Of a stretch of DNA of 64,000 nucleotides, positions 46,370 to 57,200 are shown in pieces (the first letter of the stretch is position 1; every line of letters begins with the position of its first letter). Origin of the DNA: a virus. The notes under the pieces were generated by a model. It did no database searches and was not told the DNA's origin. It saw only the letters and a list, made by a program, of their open reading frames with translations. Where the stretch lies: positions 1 through 64,000 of IMG/VR virus record IMGVR_UViG_3300032316_000329; one strand, written 5' to 3'. The position numbers were made by a program, and so were the translations under genes.

Positions 46370-47203
46370 ATGGCTATCATAAATTCAGTATTTTTTGATC
46401 AGTTTCCTAAACTAAAATATGATATCAATCACGGTCAGTATCCTACTTATGATACCGTGACAGATATATTTTTCCGTATTGGTATGATCAAGACCGCATT
46501 AAATAATATTAGTTCTTATTATGTTTATGAAGTTCAAGATGGAGAAACTCCTGATATTCTTGCTGCTAAAATTTATGAGGACTCTAGTGCCGGTTGGATG
46601 ATTATCTATGCTAACGAGATTTTTGATCCACAATGGGATTGGCCATTAGATTATAAAAGTTTTAATAAGTATATCACAAAAAAATATGGATCAATTGAGG
46701 CTTCTAAAACCGGTATTCATCATTATGATAAGGTGATTACAAGAACCGTAGGTGATTATACAACTACAACCAGGTTTGAAATTGACAAAGAGAAAAAAAC
46801 TTTAAACTCAATGGATGTTCCTTATAATTATTTTATACCGTATGCTGAATCATTAGGTAGTGAAGTTGATTCTACTACTATTACCATTGATACAACTTTA
46901 TATACTGTTGATATTGATTTTGATTATAGTTATAGATCAGGATCTATTCCCATTACACAAGATGTCAGGACTTATAATATTGACGGAACTACAGTAACAG
47001 AGGTTATTAAAGGTGAACCTATATCTTTTTATGATTATGAAAATGATTTAAATGAAAAGAAAAGACTAATCAAAGTGATTAAGAAAGATTACTATATTGC
47101 TGTTATGAGAGACTTTTTCACATTCACATATGATGCTGCATCAAGCCAACTCGATCCAGGATCATTTTTAACAGCAACAAATTATCTTCGTAGGTTAAAT
47201 TAA
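46370..47203 (+). CDS. 53: Baseplate wedge protein gp53
   Basis: A 277-residue protein with the gp53 N-terminus (FFDQFPKLKYDINHGQYPTY..VTDIFFRIGMIK) and a LysM-like segment (YEVQDGETPDILAAKIYEDS then AGWMIIYANEI). gp53 closes the T4 wedge and joins wedges around the hub. It overlaps the next gene (TAATGG). Confidence 0.85.
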   Translation: MAIINSVFFDQFPKLKYDINHGQYPTYDTVTDIFFRIGMIKTALNNISSYYVYEVQDGETPDILAAKIYEDSSAGWMIIYANEIFDPQWDWPLDYKSFNKYITKKYGSIEASKTGIHHYDKVITRTVGDYTTTTRFEIDKEKKTLNSMDVPYNYFIPYAESLGSEVDSTTITIDTTLYTVDIDFDYSYRSGSIPITQDVRTYNIDGTTVTEVIKGEPISFYDYENDLNEKKRLIKVIKKDYYIAVMRDFFTFTYDAASSQLDPGSFLTATNYLRRLN

Positions 47204-48435
47204 TGGCTAATAGTCCTATAGATTCCTCTAAACTAAGTAATAAAGATGACAAACTAGTAATTGCTGATGTCAGTATTGGTAATTTTCAGTTTAGAGATAT
47301 GACGGTTAAAGAAATTAATCTTGGCGAAAGTTTATTAACTCCTGCATTACAGACTCTAGTTCGTCTGCAATCTTATGTTTACAGTAATCCAACCAAAATC
47401 TTTGAACAATTTAAAAATCAAAGAATCAATATTAACATGAGAACAAAAGATGGTGCAAAAAATGTCACGATAGGTCAGACGGTTTATAGATTAGATAATA
47501 GAGAAATGATGCCTTTGAATATCGGTCAAACCGAAGAGTTTTCCGTTCATGCTTGTGATCAAACATTGCTGGAAGATGCCAAGCATTTAATGAGCCGTTC
47601 TTTTAAATGTAAAACTCCTAAACAGGTTGTCAGTGAAGCATTGCAATGTTGTATGTCATCTAATAATGATAATTCAGAAGATACGGGGCCGGCCAGAGAT
47701 TATATTGCCGAGAATATTCATCCATTTCAGGTAATAACGCAACAAGCAAATGCTGCTGTTAATGGAAATGATCCTTCATTTACTCATTTTATGAATTATA
47801 ATTTTGGTGGTGGACCGGGTCAGCATAAGTTCAGATCGTTAAAAAGTCTGTCTAGTGCTAGTCCAAAAGCAACCTTTAGACATTATGAAACTGGTGTTAT
47901 GTCCACCGGTAAAGATTATAATAGTGCCAATGAAAATGCGGCAATTGCTTTTAGTTTTCCTTGCGACTTTGATCTATTGACTGATCTACTGAATGGATTA
48001 GATGAAAATGGTAAAGACCTAAACACAGGTGGATTTTTTAATCCTTCTAGCGGCGACTTTTCTAAATTCGGCCAGGATGCTGGTGGTTGTGGCCTTGGTG
48101 GTACCAACTATAAAGTCTCTATGTCTAATAAAGGCACCGCACAACAGCATAATGCTTGTGAGTCTAATGTCGAGCAATACTTACTTAAAAGACAAGGTAG
48201 AATGTCTCTACTAGATAAGGATAAGGTTGCTTTAAGACTGTTAACAAAGTGGCGTCCTGATATCCATGCAGGAGATGTTATTAGATTTGAATGGTGGAAT
48301 AAAAAGACAAATGACCTACTATATGGTTCAGGTGATTATCTTGTTTCATCATTAATTCATAATATTCAATTAGGTGGTTTTTCCACAACAACATTTGATT
48401 GCGTATCAACCACAGTTGGAAGAGGTGTAGTATAA
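47203..48435 (+). CDS. 27: Baseplate hub protein, gp27-like
   Basis: A 410-residue protein at the hub position. IADVSIGNFQFRDMTVKEIN, LRLLTKWRPDIHAGDVIRFE and DYLVSSLIHNIQLGGFSTTT resemble the tube-like and late-control-D-type domains of gp27 in T4-like phages. Trimeric gp27 forms the cylinder that holds the gp5 spike. Assignment rests on gene order plus partial motifs. Confidence 0.6.
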   Translation: MANSPIDSSKLSNKDDKLVIADVSIGNFQFRDMTVKEINLGESLLTPALQTLVRLQSYVYSNPTKIFEQFKNQRININMRTKDGAKNVTIGQTVYRLDNREMMPLNIGQTEEFSVHACDQTLLEDAKHLMSRSFKCKTPKQVVSEALQCCMSSNNDNSEDTGPARDYIAENIHPFQVITQQANAAVNGNDPSFTHFMNYNFGGGPGQHKFRSLKSLSSASPKATFRHYETGVMSTGKDYNSANENAAIAFSFPCDFDLLTDLLNGLDENGKDLNTGGFFNPSSGDFSKFGQDAGGCGLGGTNYKVSMSNKGTAQQHNACESNVEQYLLKRQGRMSLLDKDKVALRLLTKWRPDIHAGDVIRFEWWNKKTNDLLYGSGDYLVSSLIHNIQLGGFSTTTFDCVSTTVGRGVV

Positions 48436-48436
48436 A

Positions 48437-50683
48437 ATGGCAGGCGGTTATAATAATTTAGGACCTGGTTCAGGTGGCATTAAAGTTGGTGTAGTTGGTG
48501 GTGGCCACGATGGTGACCCAGCAGAAGATCAATCCAGTAATCAAAAGATTTTAAACCCTCTATTACATGGTTCTGGTGTTAATAAAGACCATTTAATGAT
48601 GTCTGGTCTTAGTTTAAGTCCAAGTCAATTCGGTCAGCAATCGTTCCCAGGTGCTCTGGATCCAGGCACGGTAATTTATTATCTTGCCCAAGAAGGTATG
48701 AATGGTGGTATCATTCTTGGTATGGCCAACATGCTCAAAGACGGCGGGCAAGGTGGTGGTATTGGCGGATCAGCATTAGGCGGCCAAAACCTACAACAAC
48801 TTCGTCAAACCAAACTTAATATTAATACACCACCAAAAGTCCAAGAAACAACGGAACGCGGTGCCAAGGTAAAGAAGGCACAAGAAACAGGCGAACAGCA
48901 TAGTATTAGTTTATTAGATGGACTACCTATTCACGGTGCATTGTTTCAGATGGCAGGATTTAGACTGCCTGAAATGCCAAACATTCCGACTGCTAAACAA
49001 AAAGGCAGTCAGATGATGAATAAAGATATCTTGGAGAAGATGGGCGGCCAATTACAGTCTATGGGTGGAATGTTTCAAGGCCTTATGGGTAAAGGCGGTG
49101 GTAGTGCCAAGTCAAGTAACTTTGGTAACTTTGCTGGTAATAACGGTATAGGTGCTAATAATAAAACCTCAGGTTATATCGATGCCGGTGGTAATACAGT
49201 ATTCTTCAATGCTGATGGTAAATCTCTTAATGTAAAAATGAGTAAAGCAAATACCAGTAATGGTCCTGGCACAGTTGGTTGGGGTAATACTGGCAATAAT
49301 AGAATGGAAGCAATTTATAAGAAAGTTCCTCCTCATATTAAAAAGGCATTAAGAAGTTTAACCATACTCACACAGGGCGCGGTCGGCACCGGCCCGCTAG
49401 AGTTTATTCCAGGTAACATCGTTCATCCAAATACTTATATGAGAAATGCTGAAACTCTATTATCTCAGGTGGAGAACCTTGATGATCTTATGTCTACTTT
49501 ACAGAGATTGGAATATGATACATCTTTATTCGGTCAAGATAAATTAACACCAGTAGAAGTTACAATTGATACAGCATGGGGTGCTGCCAAAAGACAATAC
49601 TACTCAAATGGATTAGTAACGGTCACCTATTCTAAGACAGCACAGAATAACATTAATGCTTTTTCTAATTTAATGTCAAATACCGCATCTGCACCCGGAT
49701 TTACAAGTCTGCCTGCTGGTACAGTTGTAACTAATAGAACAATAACACTTCTAAAAATGGAAGAAACTGGTAATAATGTTAATACAGCAAACCTAAAAAT
49801 AGCAGTTTTTGATAGTCAAAATGCTAATGCCTTTTCTCGTTCAACTATTTCTTTTTATCAGTTGCCAACTATTTCAAGTTATTTCCAGGAAGTAATTATT
49901 CATAAGACAAATGGAAATCCTGATACATTCGTTCCTACAATGGATGAAACGATTACCGCTAATGGTAAGGTTGATAAGTTCGGAACCAAAATCAATTACA
50001 TTGTTGGTTCGGAAAAAATAACTGTTGGTACAACTGTCTTAGACAAAACAAAATACACCGCGATAGACGGTAAGACTTTCACTCTCAAAGAATTGCCAAA
50101 GAGAAATACTAAGATAAACTTTAAGGCAACTAAGAATGATTCGGTAACATATACTCTTAAGAATCCTTATGAACTATTCTCACTTGAAGTTTATTCTGGT
50201 AAAGGTGACATACCGAATTATACCAGATACTCGTTAGGACCAACACCTAAGGGTGCTGGTGACGATATTGTGTTAAATCTAGGTGTTGATTACATTGCCC
50301 CAGATCAAAACACTATTACAATCATTTCCGCTAATACATTCTATAAAAATACCGTATTTACAATCGTTGGCCAAAAGAAGAATGTTATATCAACCAGTGC
50401 CGGCACCGGTACAGGTGGTGGTTCTGGTGGTGGTTCTGGTGGTGGTTCTGGTGGTGGTTCTGGTGGCGGTGGTGGAATGGGTCAGAACATTATGGGCCAA
50501 ATGTTCGGCAAGAGTTCTGGTGTTATGAAAGAACTAATGCAAAGATTACCACAACAAGGTGAGAAAGAAAGTCAAAAGATGACACAAAAATTAAATCAAG
50601 GTATGGACGCACAGAAACTTATGGAAGTTGCAAAGAAAACGATTAATGGCGGCGATCCATTATCAAAAAACCTATTCTCTTAA
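48437..50683 (+). CDS. 5: Baseplate hub spike body, gp5-like without lysozyme domain
   Basis: A 748-residue protein that starts with a Gly-rich segment and an OB-fold-like region (LDPGTVIYYLAQEGMNGGII), as in the N-terminus of gp5-type hubs. I see no lysozyme catalytic motif. The middle region (about 270-640) is beta-rich. Residues 655-680 consist of tandem Gly3-Ser repeats, a flexible linker, followed by a helical C-terminus (VMKELMQRLPQQGEKESQKM). The spike needle is encoded separately in the next gene. Confidence 0.6.
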   Translation: MAGGYNNLGPGSGGIKVGVVGGGHDGDPAEDQSSNQKILNPLLHGSGVNKDHLMMSGLSLSPSQFGQQSFPGALDPGTVIYYLAQEGMNGGIILGMANMLKDGGQGGGIGGSALGGQNLQQLRQTKLNINTPPKVQETTERGAKVKKAQETGEQHSISLLDGLPIHGALFQMAGFRLPEMPNIPTAKQKGSQMMNKDILEKMGGQLQSMGGMFQGLMGKGGGSAKSSNFGNFAGNNGIGANNKTSGYIDAGGNTVFFNADGKSLNVKMSKANTSNGPGTVGWGNTGNNRMEAIYKKVPPHIKKALRSLTILTQGAVGTGPLEFIPGNIVHPNTYMRNAETLLSQVENLDDLMSTLQRLEYDTSLFGQDKLTPVEVTIDTAWGAAKRQYYSNGLVTVTYSKTAQNNINAFSNLMSNTASAPGFTSLPAGTVVTNRTITLLKMEETGNNVNTANLKIAVFDSQNANAFSRSTISFYQLPTISSYFQEVIIHKTNGNPDTFVPTMDETITANGKVDKFGTKINYIVGSEKITVGTTVLDKTKYTAIDGKTFTLKELPKRNTKINFKATKNDSVTYTLKNPYELFSLEVYSGKGDIPNYTRYSLGPTPKGAGDDIVLNLGVDYIAPDQNTITIISANTFYKNTVFTIVGQKKNVISTSAGTGTGGGSGGGSGGGSGGGSGGGGGMGQNIMGQMFGKSSGVMKELMQRLPQQGEKESQKMTQKLNQGMDAQKLMEVAKKTINGGDPLSKNLFS
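50414..50475 (+). repeat. 12-base tandem repeat encoding Gly-Gly-Gly-Ser
   Basis: Four nearly identical GGTGGTGGTTCT units in a row followed by a degenerate Gly run. They encode a natural (G3S) linker in the gp5-like protein. Confidence 0.9.
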
Positions 50684-50694
50684 GGATGTAAGTT

Positions 50695-51705
50695 ATGGCA
50701 ATAAAGAATAAAAATCCAGGTAAACAAACACCAGATAAACATACGGTTGGAAAAGATTGGAGAGGTGAAGAAGGATCCGGAAAGTATCCTAACCAAATGG
50801 TTTATAAGTCACGATCTGGTCATTCAATGACCTTTGATGACTCACAGGGACATGAAACAGTAACAATTCAGCATCGTACCGGTTCGGCAATTCAGATGCG
50901 ACCGGATGGATCGGTTCATTTAACAGCACACAACTCCATGTATACCGTAGTGTTTGGTGAAAATCGTATGGTTGTTTCTGGTGCCCATGATATTACTGTT
51001 AAAGGTGATGCATCATTAAGAGTATATGGTGATCTAAACGAAACAGTGCATGGTAATTATAATCTAACAGTTATGGGTGATTATAATATGACTGCTAAGA
51101 ACCATAATAGACATATTCGTGGAAACATTGACACACAGGCCAAGAATGAAACCAAGAAACTAGAAGGATCATCAGCAAAACTTTGTCAGGGAGGTGTAGC
51201 TTGTGTTGCTAAAGGTCCTGTTTCTATGATATCTCAAAAAGGTGCAGCGAGTTTTGGTGGTGCTGAAGGTCTGAATCTGGCCGTTACAAAAAAAGGTAAA
51301 TTGACTCTTAGAAATGAAAGTGGTGAAATTACTGCATCTGCTAAACAAGGCGGTATACAAGTCCGTGGAGATGAATCTGTCATAGTTAGTTCATTAAATG
51401 GTAGTATTAATGCTAATGCTAAACAAAATATAGGTCTTAAAGCACAACAATCAGCTAAGTTAGAAGGACAAACTGCCGGACTTGTAGGTCAATCTGCTGC
51501 ACATGTTACAGCTGCTACAGTTCATGTTAAAGGCCAGGCTGCTACAAATGTTGATGGATCAAAAGTTAACCTTGCTGGCGGCTTGGCAATGCCTATGCCT
51601 GCTTTGGAAATAGCACAGGCTATCTTTGAGAGAATTGCTGGTGCCAAGGCAGATATGCCTCAGGAAGAACCTGATTTGACTAATGAAATTACGAAATATG
51701 CCTAG
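50695..51705 (+). CDS. Baseplate spike needle, gp5 C-terminal/VgrG-like beta-helix
   Basis: A 336-residue protein. TFDDSQGHETVTIQHRTGSA precedes repeated short strands such as ITVKGDASLRVYGDLNETVH and NYNLTVMGDYNMT, the pattern of the triple-stranded beta-helix in gp5 and VgrG spikes. In T4 this part is fused to gp5; here it is a separate gene 11 bases downstream. C-terminal quarter is Ala-rich. It should form the membrane-piercing needle. Confidence 0.75.
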   Translation: MAIKNKNPGKQTPDKHTVGKDWRGEEGSGKYPNQMVYKSRSGHSMTFDDSQGHETVTIQHRTGSAIQMRPDGSVHLTAHNSMYTVVFGENRMVVSGAHDITVKGDASLRVYGDLNETVHGNYNLTVMGDYNMTAKNHNRHIRGNIDTQAKNETKKLEGSSAKLCQGGVACVAKGPVSMISQKGAASFGGAEGLNLAVTKKGKLTLRNESGEITASAKQGGIQVRGDESVIVSSLNGSINANAKQNIGLKAQQSAKLEGQTAGLVGQSAAHVTAATVHVKGQAATNVDGSKVNLAGGLAMPMPALEIAQAIFERIAGAKADMPQEEPDLTNEITKYA

Positions 51706-51706
51706 A

Positions 51707-51713
51707 CTAAATA
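51707..51713 (+). promoter_or_regulatory. Late-type promoter element CTAAATA
   Basis: CTAAATA lies one base after the spike-needle stop codon and 25 bases before the gp25 ATG. Confidence 0.55.
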
Positions 51714-51738
51714 AAGGAAGTAATTTACAGGATCTAAA

Positions 51739-52143
51739 ATGGCAGACCCATACGTTAATCGTCAACCAGATTATAAAGACCTTGATCTAGATTTCTTCAA
51801 GCATCCAACAACTAAAGATGTTGTTAAGAAAGTTGGCGCCGATGCCATCAAAAGGTCGGTTCGTAATCTTGTTATGACTAACTTTTATGAAAGACCTTTT
51901 AATCCTATGTTGGGTTCTAATGTCCGAGGTTTATTATTTGAATTAACAACACCACTAACATCAGTCTATATTAAAGATTCTATTATTGATTTATTGGTGA
52001 ACCACGAACCAAGAATTAGATTACAAGATGTCAAAGTAAGAGATGATTCGGAAAATAATGGGTATAATATAACTTTAGAATATATTATTCTGAATAGAGA
52101 ATTGCCAGTTGTTACAACACTATTTTTAGAGAGGATTAGATAA
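51739..52143 (+). CDS. 25: Baseplate wedge protein gp25
   Basis: A 134-residue protein with the conserved gp25/W family blocks VVKKVGADAIKRSVRNLVMT, FYERPFNPMLGSNVRGLLFE and LLVNHEPRIRL. gp25 starts sheath assembly and sits in the wedge core with gp6 and gp53. T4 gp25 is about the same length. Confidence 0.92.
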   Translation: MADPYVNRQPDYKDLDLDFFKHPTTKDVVKKVGADAIKRSVRNLVMTNFYERPFNPMLGSNVRGLLFELTTPLTSVYIKDSIIDLLVNHEPRIRLQDVKVRDDSENNGYNITLEYIILNRELPVVTTLFLERIR

Positions 52144-52146
52144 TAG

Positions 52147-54222
52147 ATGGCCTCCTCAAATACGGCTCTACAAGTTACAGGAATTGACTTTACCACAATT
52201 AAAAACAACCTAAAAACCTTTCTAAAATCACAGTCTGAATTTACTGATTATGATTTTGATGGTTCAGGTATGTCTGTATTGCTAGACCTATTAGCATATA
52301 ACACATACTACAATGGTTTCTATCTCAATATGGCAGCTAATGAGTCATTCCTTGATACTGCACAGGTCAGAAAGAATATTCTTTCCCTTGCAAAGACAAT
52401 TAATTATGTTCCGATGAGCGCCCAGGGATCTCTCTCAAAAGTTAATATTGTTGTAACACCAGGTGTATTAGACTCAAATACAACCGCAATCACCGTTAAT
52501 AAATATAGCACTCTGCTCGGTCGTGATAAAGATGGAATTAATTATCCTTTTGTTACAATAAATGCCAACACCGCATATCTTGCCAATGGTACATTCGTTC
52601 TACCTAATGTTTTTATTAAACAAGGTGAGGTCATTACACGCCAGTATATTATGACACCAGAAAATACCTCAAGGCGTTTTGAGATTCCGTCAGCAAATGT
52701 TGATGTGACTACTCTTGTTGTCACTGTTCAGGAATCCGCATCTAATACAAAAACGACTGAATATTTTCTTGCAGAAGATTTAACAGAGGTAAAAGCCAAC
52801 TCTAAAGTCTACTTCTTAGAAGAAAATGATAGACTCAATTATACAATTCAGTTTGGTGACAATGTTCTAGGTCAAAAACCTTCTAATGATAGTATTGTTA
52901 TTGCAACCTACCTTGATACGGTTGGTTCTATTGCTAATAATATTTCTCAATTTAATTTTACAGATAGTATTAGAGGAATTTCATCAGGTACTATTATTGT
53001 CAATACAGTTCAGACATCTTATGGTGGTACTGATAAAGAAACCTTGGAACAGATTAGATTCCGTGCGCCATATGCTTATACTGCACAGAATCGCGCCGTA
53101 ACCAAAAACGATTATGAATCACTGGTGGTTAGAGATTATAACAATATTGAGGCCGTTTCTGTTTGGGGTGGTGAAGAAAATGATCCTGTAGTTTATGGCA
53201 AAGTCTTTATGTCAATTAAGACAAAGGGATATTATGCTTTAACACAAATTGAACAGGATCAGATTAAAAATGATCTTATCAAGTCAAGAAATGTTATTAC
53301 TGTTATTCCTGAAATCGTAGAACCGGATTATGTTTATGTTCTACTCAGAGGCCGAATAACCTATAATGTCAATATCTCTACAAAAACAGAAGATCAACTG
53401 TTACAGATCATTAGACAAGCTATTATTAGTTACTCTGAAAATGAATTAAACACCTTTAAGTCAACATTCAGAATGTCACGATTACAGTATTATATTGATA
53501 GTGCCGATCCTTCCATTACAGGATCCGACATTACTGCATTCCTACAAAAGCAAGTTGATATCTTTCCTAACGAAACTCTAAATTATGATATTAAATTTAA
53601 TGCGCCGCTAACAAAAGGTGGATTAAGGGACAAACTATATTCATTCCCTGAAATGACTGTTCTCGATAGTAATGAAATTCAGCGCAAAGTTCTTATAGAA
53701 GAAACTCCACAGTCATTTAGTGGTATTGCTGCAATTGAAATAACCAATGCCGGTTCTGATTATACAGCAACACCAATAGTAACAATTACAGGCGATGGCC
53801 AAGGCGCCACAGCAGTTGCCAAAGTTGTTAATGGTAGAGTTATCGGTGCTGAAATAACCAATAGAGGTTATGAATATACTCAAGCTACAGTTGCTATTAC
53901 TGGCGGCGGTGGTTCTGGTGCTTCTGCCACAGCAACCGTTGATACAAGTTTTGGTAATTTAAGAACTTATTATTATAAAGATTCAGGCGAGAAAGTCATC
54001 GTTAATGGTAACATCGGAATGATTGACTATATAAATGGTAAGATTTACCTTGAGTCATTCTCAGCAATTAATGTTATTCCTAATACAACTTATGCTAACA
54101 ATGTCGTAACAATTAATGCTGTTCCAGAGGATGAAATTATTACACCATTAAGAAACCGTATTCTTACTATCGATCCTAACGACGCCAAGAGCATCATCAT
54201 AGAACTAGTTAAAGAAACATAA
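52147..54222 (+). CDS. 6: Baseplate wedge protein gp6
   Basis: A 691-residue protein of the gp6/J family. FDGSGMSVLLDLLAYNTYYN and MAANESFLDTAQVRKNILSL near the N-terminus, and RFRAPYAYTAQNRAVTKNDY near residue 300, are the strongest blocks. gp6 forms the iris-like ring joining wedges. The C-terminal part (about 525-600) contains a GSDYTATPIVTITGDGQGA module also present in the gp7-like and gp8-like proteins. The stop overlaps the next ATG. Confidence 0.88.
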   Translation: MASSNTALQVTGIDFTTIKNNLKTFLKSQSEFTDYDFDGSGMSVLLDLLAYNTYYNGFYLNMAANESFLDTAQVRKNILSLAKTINYVPMSAQGSLSKVNIVVTPGVLDSNTTAITVNKYSTLLGRDKDGINYPFVTINANTAYLANGTFVLPNVFIKQGEVITRQYIMTPENTSRRFEIPSANVDVTTLVVTVQESASNTKTTEYFLAEDLTEVKANSKVYFLEENDRLNYTIQFGDNVLGQKPSNDSIVIATYLDTVGSIANNISQFNFTDSIRGISSGTIIVNTVQTSYGGTDKETLEQIRFRAPYAYTAQNRAVTKNDYESLVVRDYNNIEAVSVWGGEENDPVVYGKVFMSIKTKGYYALTQIEQDQIKNDLIKSRNVITVIPEIVEPDYVYVLLRGRITYNVNISTKTEDQLLQIIRQAIISYSENELNTFKSTFRMSRLQYYIDSADPSITGSDITAFLQKQVDIFPNETLNYDIKFNAPLTKGGLRDKLYSFPEMTVLDSNEIQRKVLIEETPQSFSGIAAIEITNAGSDYTATPIVTITGDGQGATAVAKVVNGRVIGAEITNRGYEYTQATVAITGGGGSGASATATVDTSFGNLRTYYYKDSGEKVIVNGNIGMIDYINGKIYLESFSAINVIPNTTYANNVVTINAVPEDEIITPLRNRILTIDPNDAKSIIIELVKET

Positions 54223-57200
54223 TGATTTCAAATAATAGAACCTCATTACTTGTATCTTCGCAACTTCCAGAGTTTGTAAGAAACGATCATCCTCAATTTG
54301 TTACATTTCTGGAAAAATATTATGAGTTTATGGAGCAAGAAACAGGCGCTACAAATCAGGCGAAGATTTTTAATGATAATCTTAACATTGATTTAGCCAA
54401 TGCTCAGTTTGAGAAAAAGTTATACGACAACTATCTAAAACTAATTCCTAAAGACATTATTGCCGATAAAAAGATTATTCTTAAGGCAGTAAAAGACTTT
54501 TATCGTTCTAGAGGGTCCGAAAAGTCTTTACGTTTTCTTCTTAATATTATTACACCTAAGATTTTCATTCCAACCTCTCAGAATACTAATATTATCAGAG
54601 TTAAAGGTGTTTATTATAATAATGTTGCTAATAGTTTGGCATTATCAACTTATGTTGGTAAGACTATTAGGGGTATTGATTCAGAAGCATCTGCTAACGT
54701 TCAATCTGTAAAATCTTACTTTGATAATGGTGTAAAGGTCAATGAGTTAATTGTTGTATCAGTTAATGGACGATTTGATCCTGGTGAGAATGTTGTTGCT
54801 TTCTATAGAGAAAATGGGTCTTATCAAAGAATTGAGTCAACATTATTTACCGGTGAAGTTGAGTCCATTGTTGTTAATGAAAGATTTCGTGGATCAGGTT
54901 ATAGAGTTAATACCTTTGTAAATATACAGAGTCCTTCTGGATCAAATGCTAATGCCTACATCAGTAAAGTCACGGTAGGTAATGTCAATAACATTGTTGT
55001 AACATTCTCTGGTGCTGGTTTTAAGACTGGTGATTTTCTATCATTTACAAGTGGTAGTGGATTGGGTGCTAATGCGTATGTTTTTATGGTTAGTGCTGAT
55101 AATAAGTATCATCCAAATTCTTATATGATGATTTCTTCGCGTATTAATGAAGAAGCAAATACCAGAATATCCAATACTAAGTATTCCAATCTTTCATCAA
55201 CAATTACCGATCCGGCCAATACAGCATTAATTAATGTTGCTAAGACATTTGCTTACTCTAATGTCGGCCCGGTGGAAATCGTTTATGTTGCTAATGGTGG
55301 TTCCCAATATGTTGAGTTACCAACCGTAGATATTTCATCTAATACGATTGCTAGAGCATTAGGTATTGCTGCCAGAATGGAAATCATTGATGGTGGTCTT
55401 AACTATGCGGTTGGCGATATCGTTCGCTTTATCAATGTTCTAGGTGGTTATGGATTTACTGCTAATGCCAATGTAACCTCGACTGCTGCTAATGGTATGA
55501 TCACAGAGGTTAAGTTTGTTCCTGTTGCTGGTGAGCATACGGGTGGTGCTGGTTGGGCCACAGGTTATTATCCAACATTGTCAGTTGATTCTTCAACAGG
55601 TAATGGTGCCAACATTATTCTAAGAACAACTCTCGCCGATGGTGAAGTTCTACAAATTTCCAATACTCTAATTGGTGCTATTGAGCAATTTACTATTGTT
55701 AATCCTGGTGAAAATTATCTAACAGTACCAACAATTGATCTAACAAATCAGGGTGATGGAACAGCCGAAGCAATTGCTACAGTTAGAAGTGGTGTTATTC
55801 AATGGCCAAGTCGTTTCGTTGCTAATGCCGGATTCTTTACTGCTGAAAGAGACGCCGAGGTTTATTATCCTAAGAATGATGTTCTTCGTGCCTCTGATGG
55901 TAAATGGTATGTTGAGAAAACTCTTAGAATTAAAAATACACAAATTAGTAATTCCTCAAACTCTCTTTATGAGGCTTTAGAAAAGTTTAAGAACACACTT
56001 GTTCGTGGTAGAACATCAAATGCCACTGCGGTCATTGAAAAAGTAAATCGTTTCTATGAAAGCACCACACTAGTTGATGAATTGGTTATTTCGTCTAAGA
56101 AAGGTGACTTTAGAAATGGCGAACAGATTTTCACATTCTTTACTGAAGAAGGTCAATCAAAATACATTTCTGCCGAATTATTTAATGGTGCCCTTAATAC
56201 GGTAAGAATTACTAATTCAGGTTCTCGTTATAACATTGGCGACATTGTTACTGTTACTAGTAATACCGGTGCCAATGCCAATGTTGTTATTAGTAAAGTT
56301 TCTGCTGGTAACATCAAATCAGTTGTTGTTATCTATAGTGGTGCTGGTTTCCAAGTAAATGATTACATTACATTTGCTTCATCTACAGGATCAAATGCTA
56401 ATGCTAAAGTTATTGCTGTTCTATCAAATGGAACAGTTCATCCTAATACTTATAATGTAGTCGGTACCACAATTGACTTTGAGGCCAATACAGTAATTGG
56501 TAACTCTAGATATGCCAACCTTTCTTCAAGCATTGGTGATCCTGCTAATGTGGCGATTAAGAACCTTATGTCGTTCTTTGCTTACTCTAATACAGGACCA
56601 GCACTCAGCATTTATGTTGTAGAACCTGGTCGTGATTATCTACCGCCAATTTCACCAAACATCAAAGCAAACACCAGAATTAATAACCTAGGAACTATTG
56701 GTAGAATAGAAGTTATTGATGGTGGTGAACTTTATCAAGCAAATGATAAGATTGTCTTTAAGAATGTTCCTGGTGGATATGGATATGGCGGCCGGGCCAA
56801 TGTAACTAATGTTGATATAACAGGTGCTATTACACAAGTAAGATTTGAGTATTACGGTTCTTCCGAGAAACCAGGTGGTGAAGGTTGGGAGATGGATTAT
56901 CTCCCAGTAGCAGATATTAATACCACTTATGGATTTGGTGCTAATGTAGTTATTAAGTGTATTCTAGGTGACGGTGAAGAATTACTTGTTTCTAATTCAT
57001 CTATTGGTGCTATTGAGGAACTATCAATTCTTAATAGAGGTGATGGTTATGTTACAGCACCTACACTAGACCTATCAAACATTGGTGATGGAACAGCACA
57101 GGCATCCGCCACAATTATTGAAGGTGCTTATTCTTATCCTGGTAGATACCTTAATGATGATGGACAGGTCAGTTCATCTAATTATCTACAAAATAAAGAC

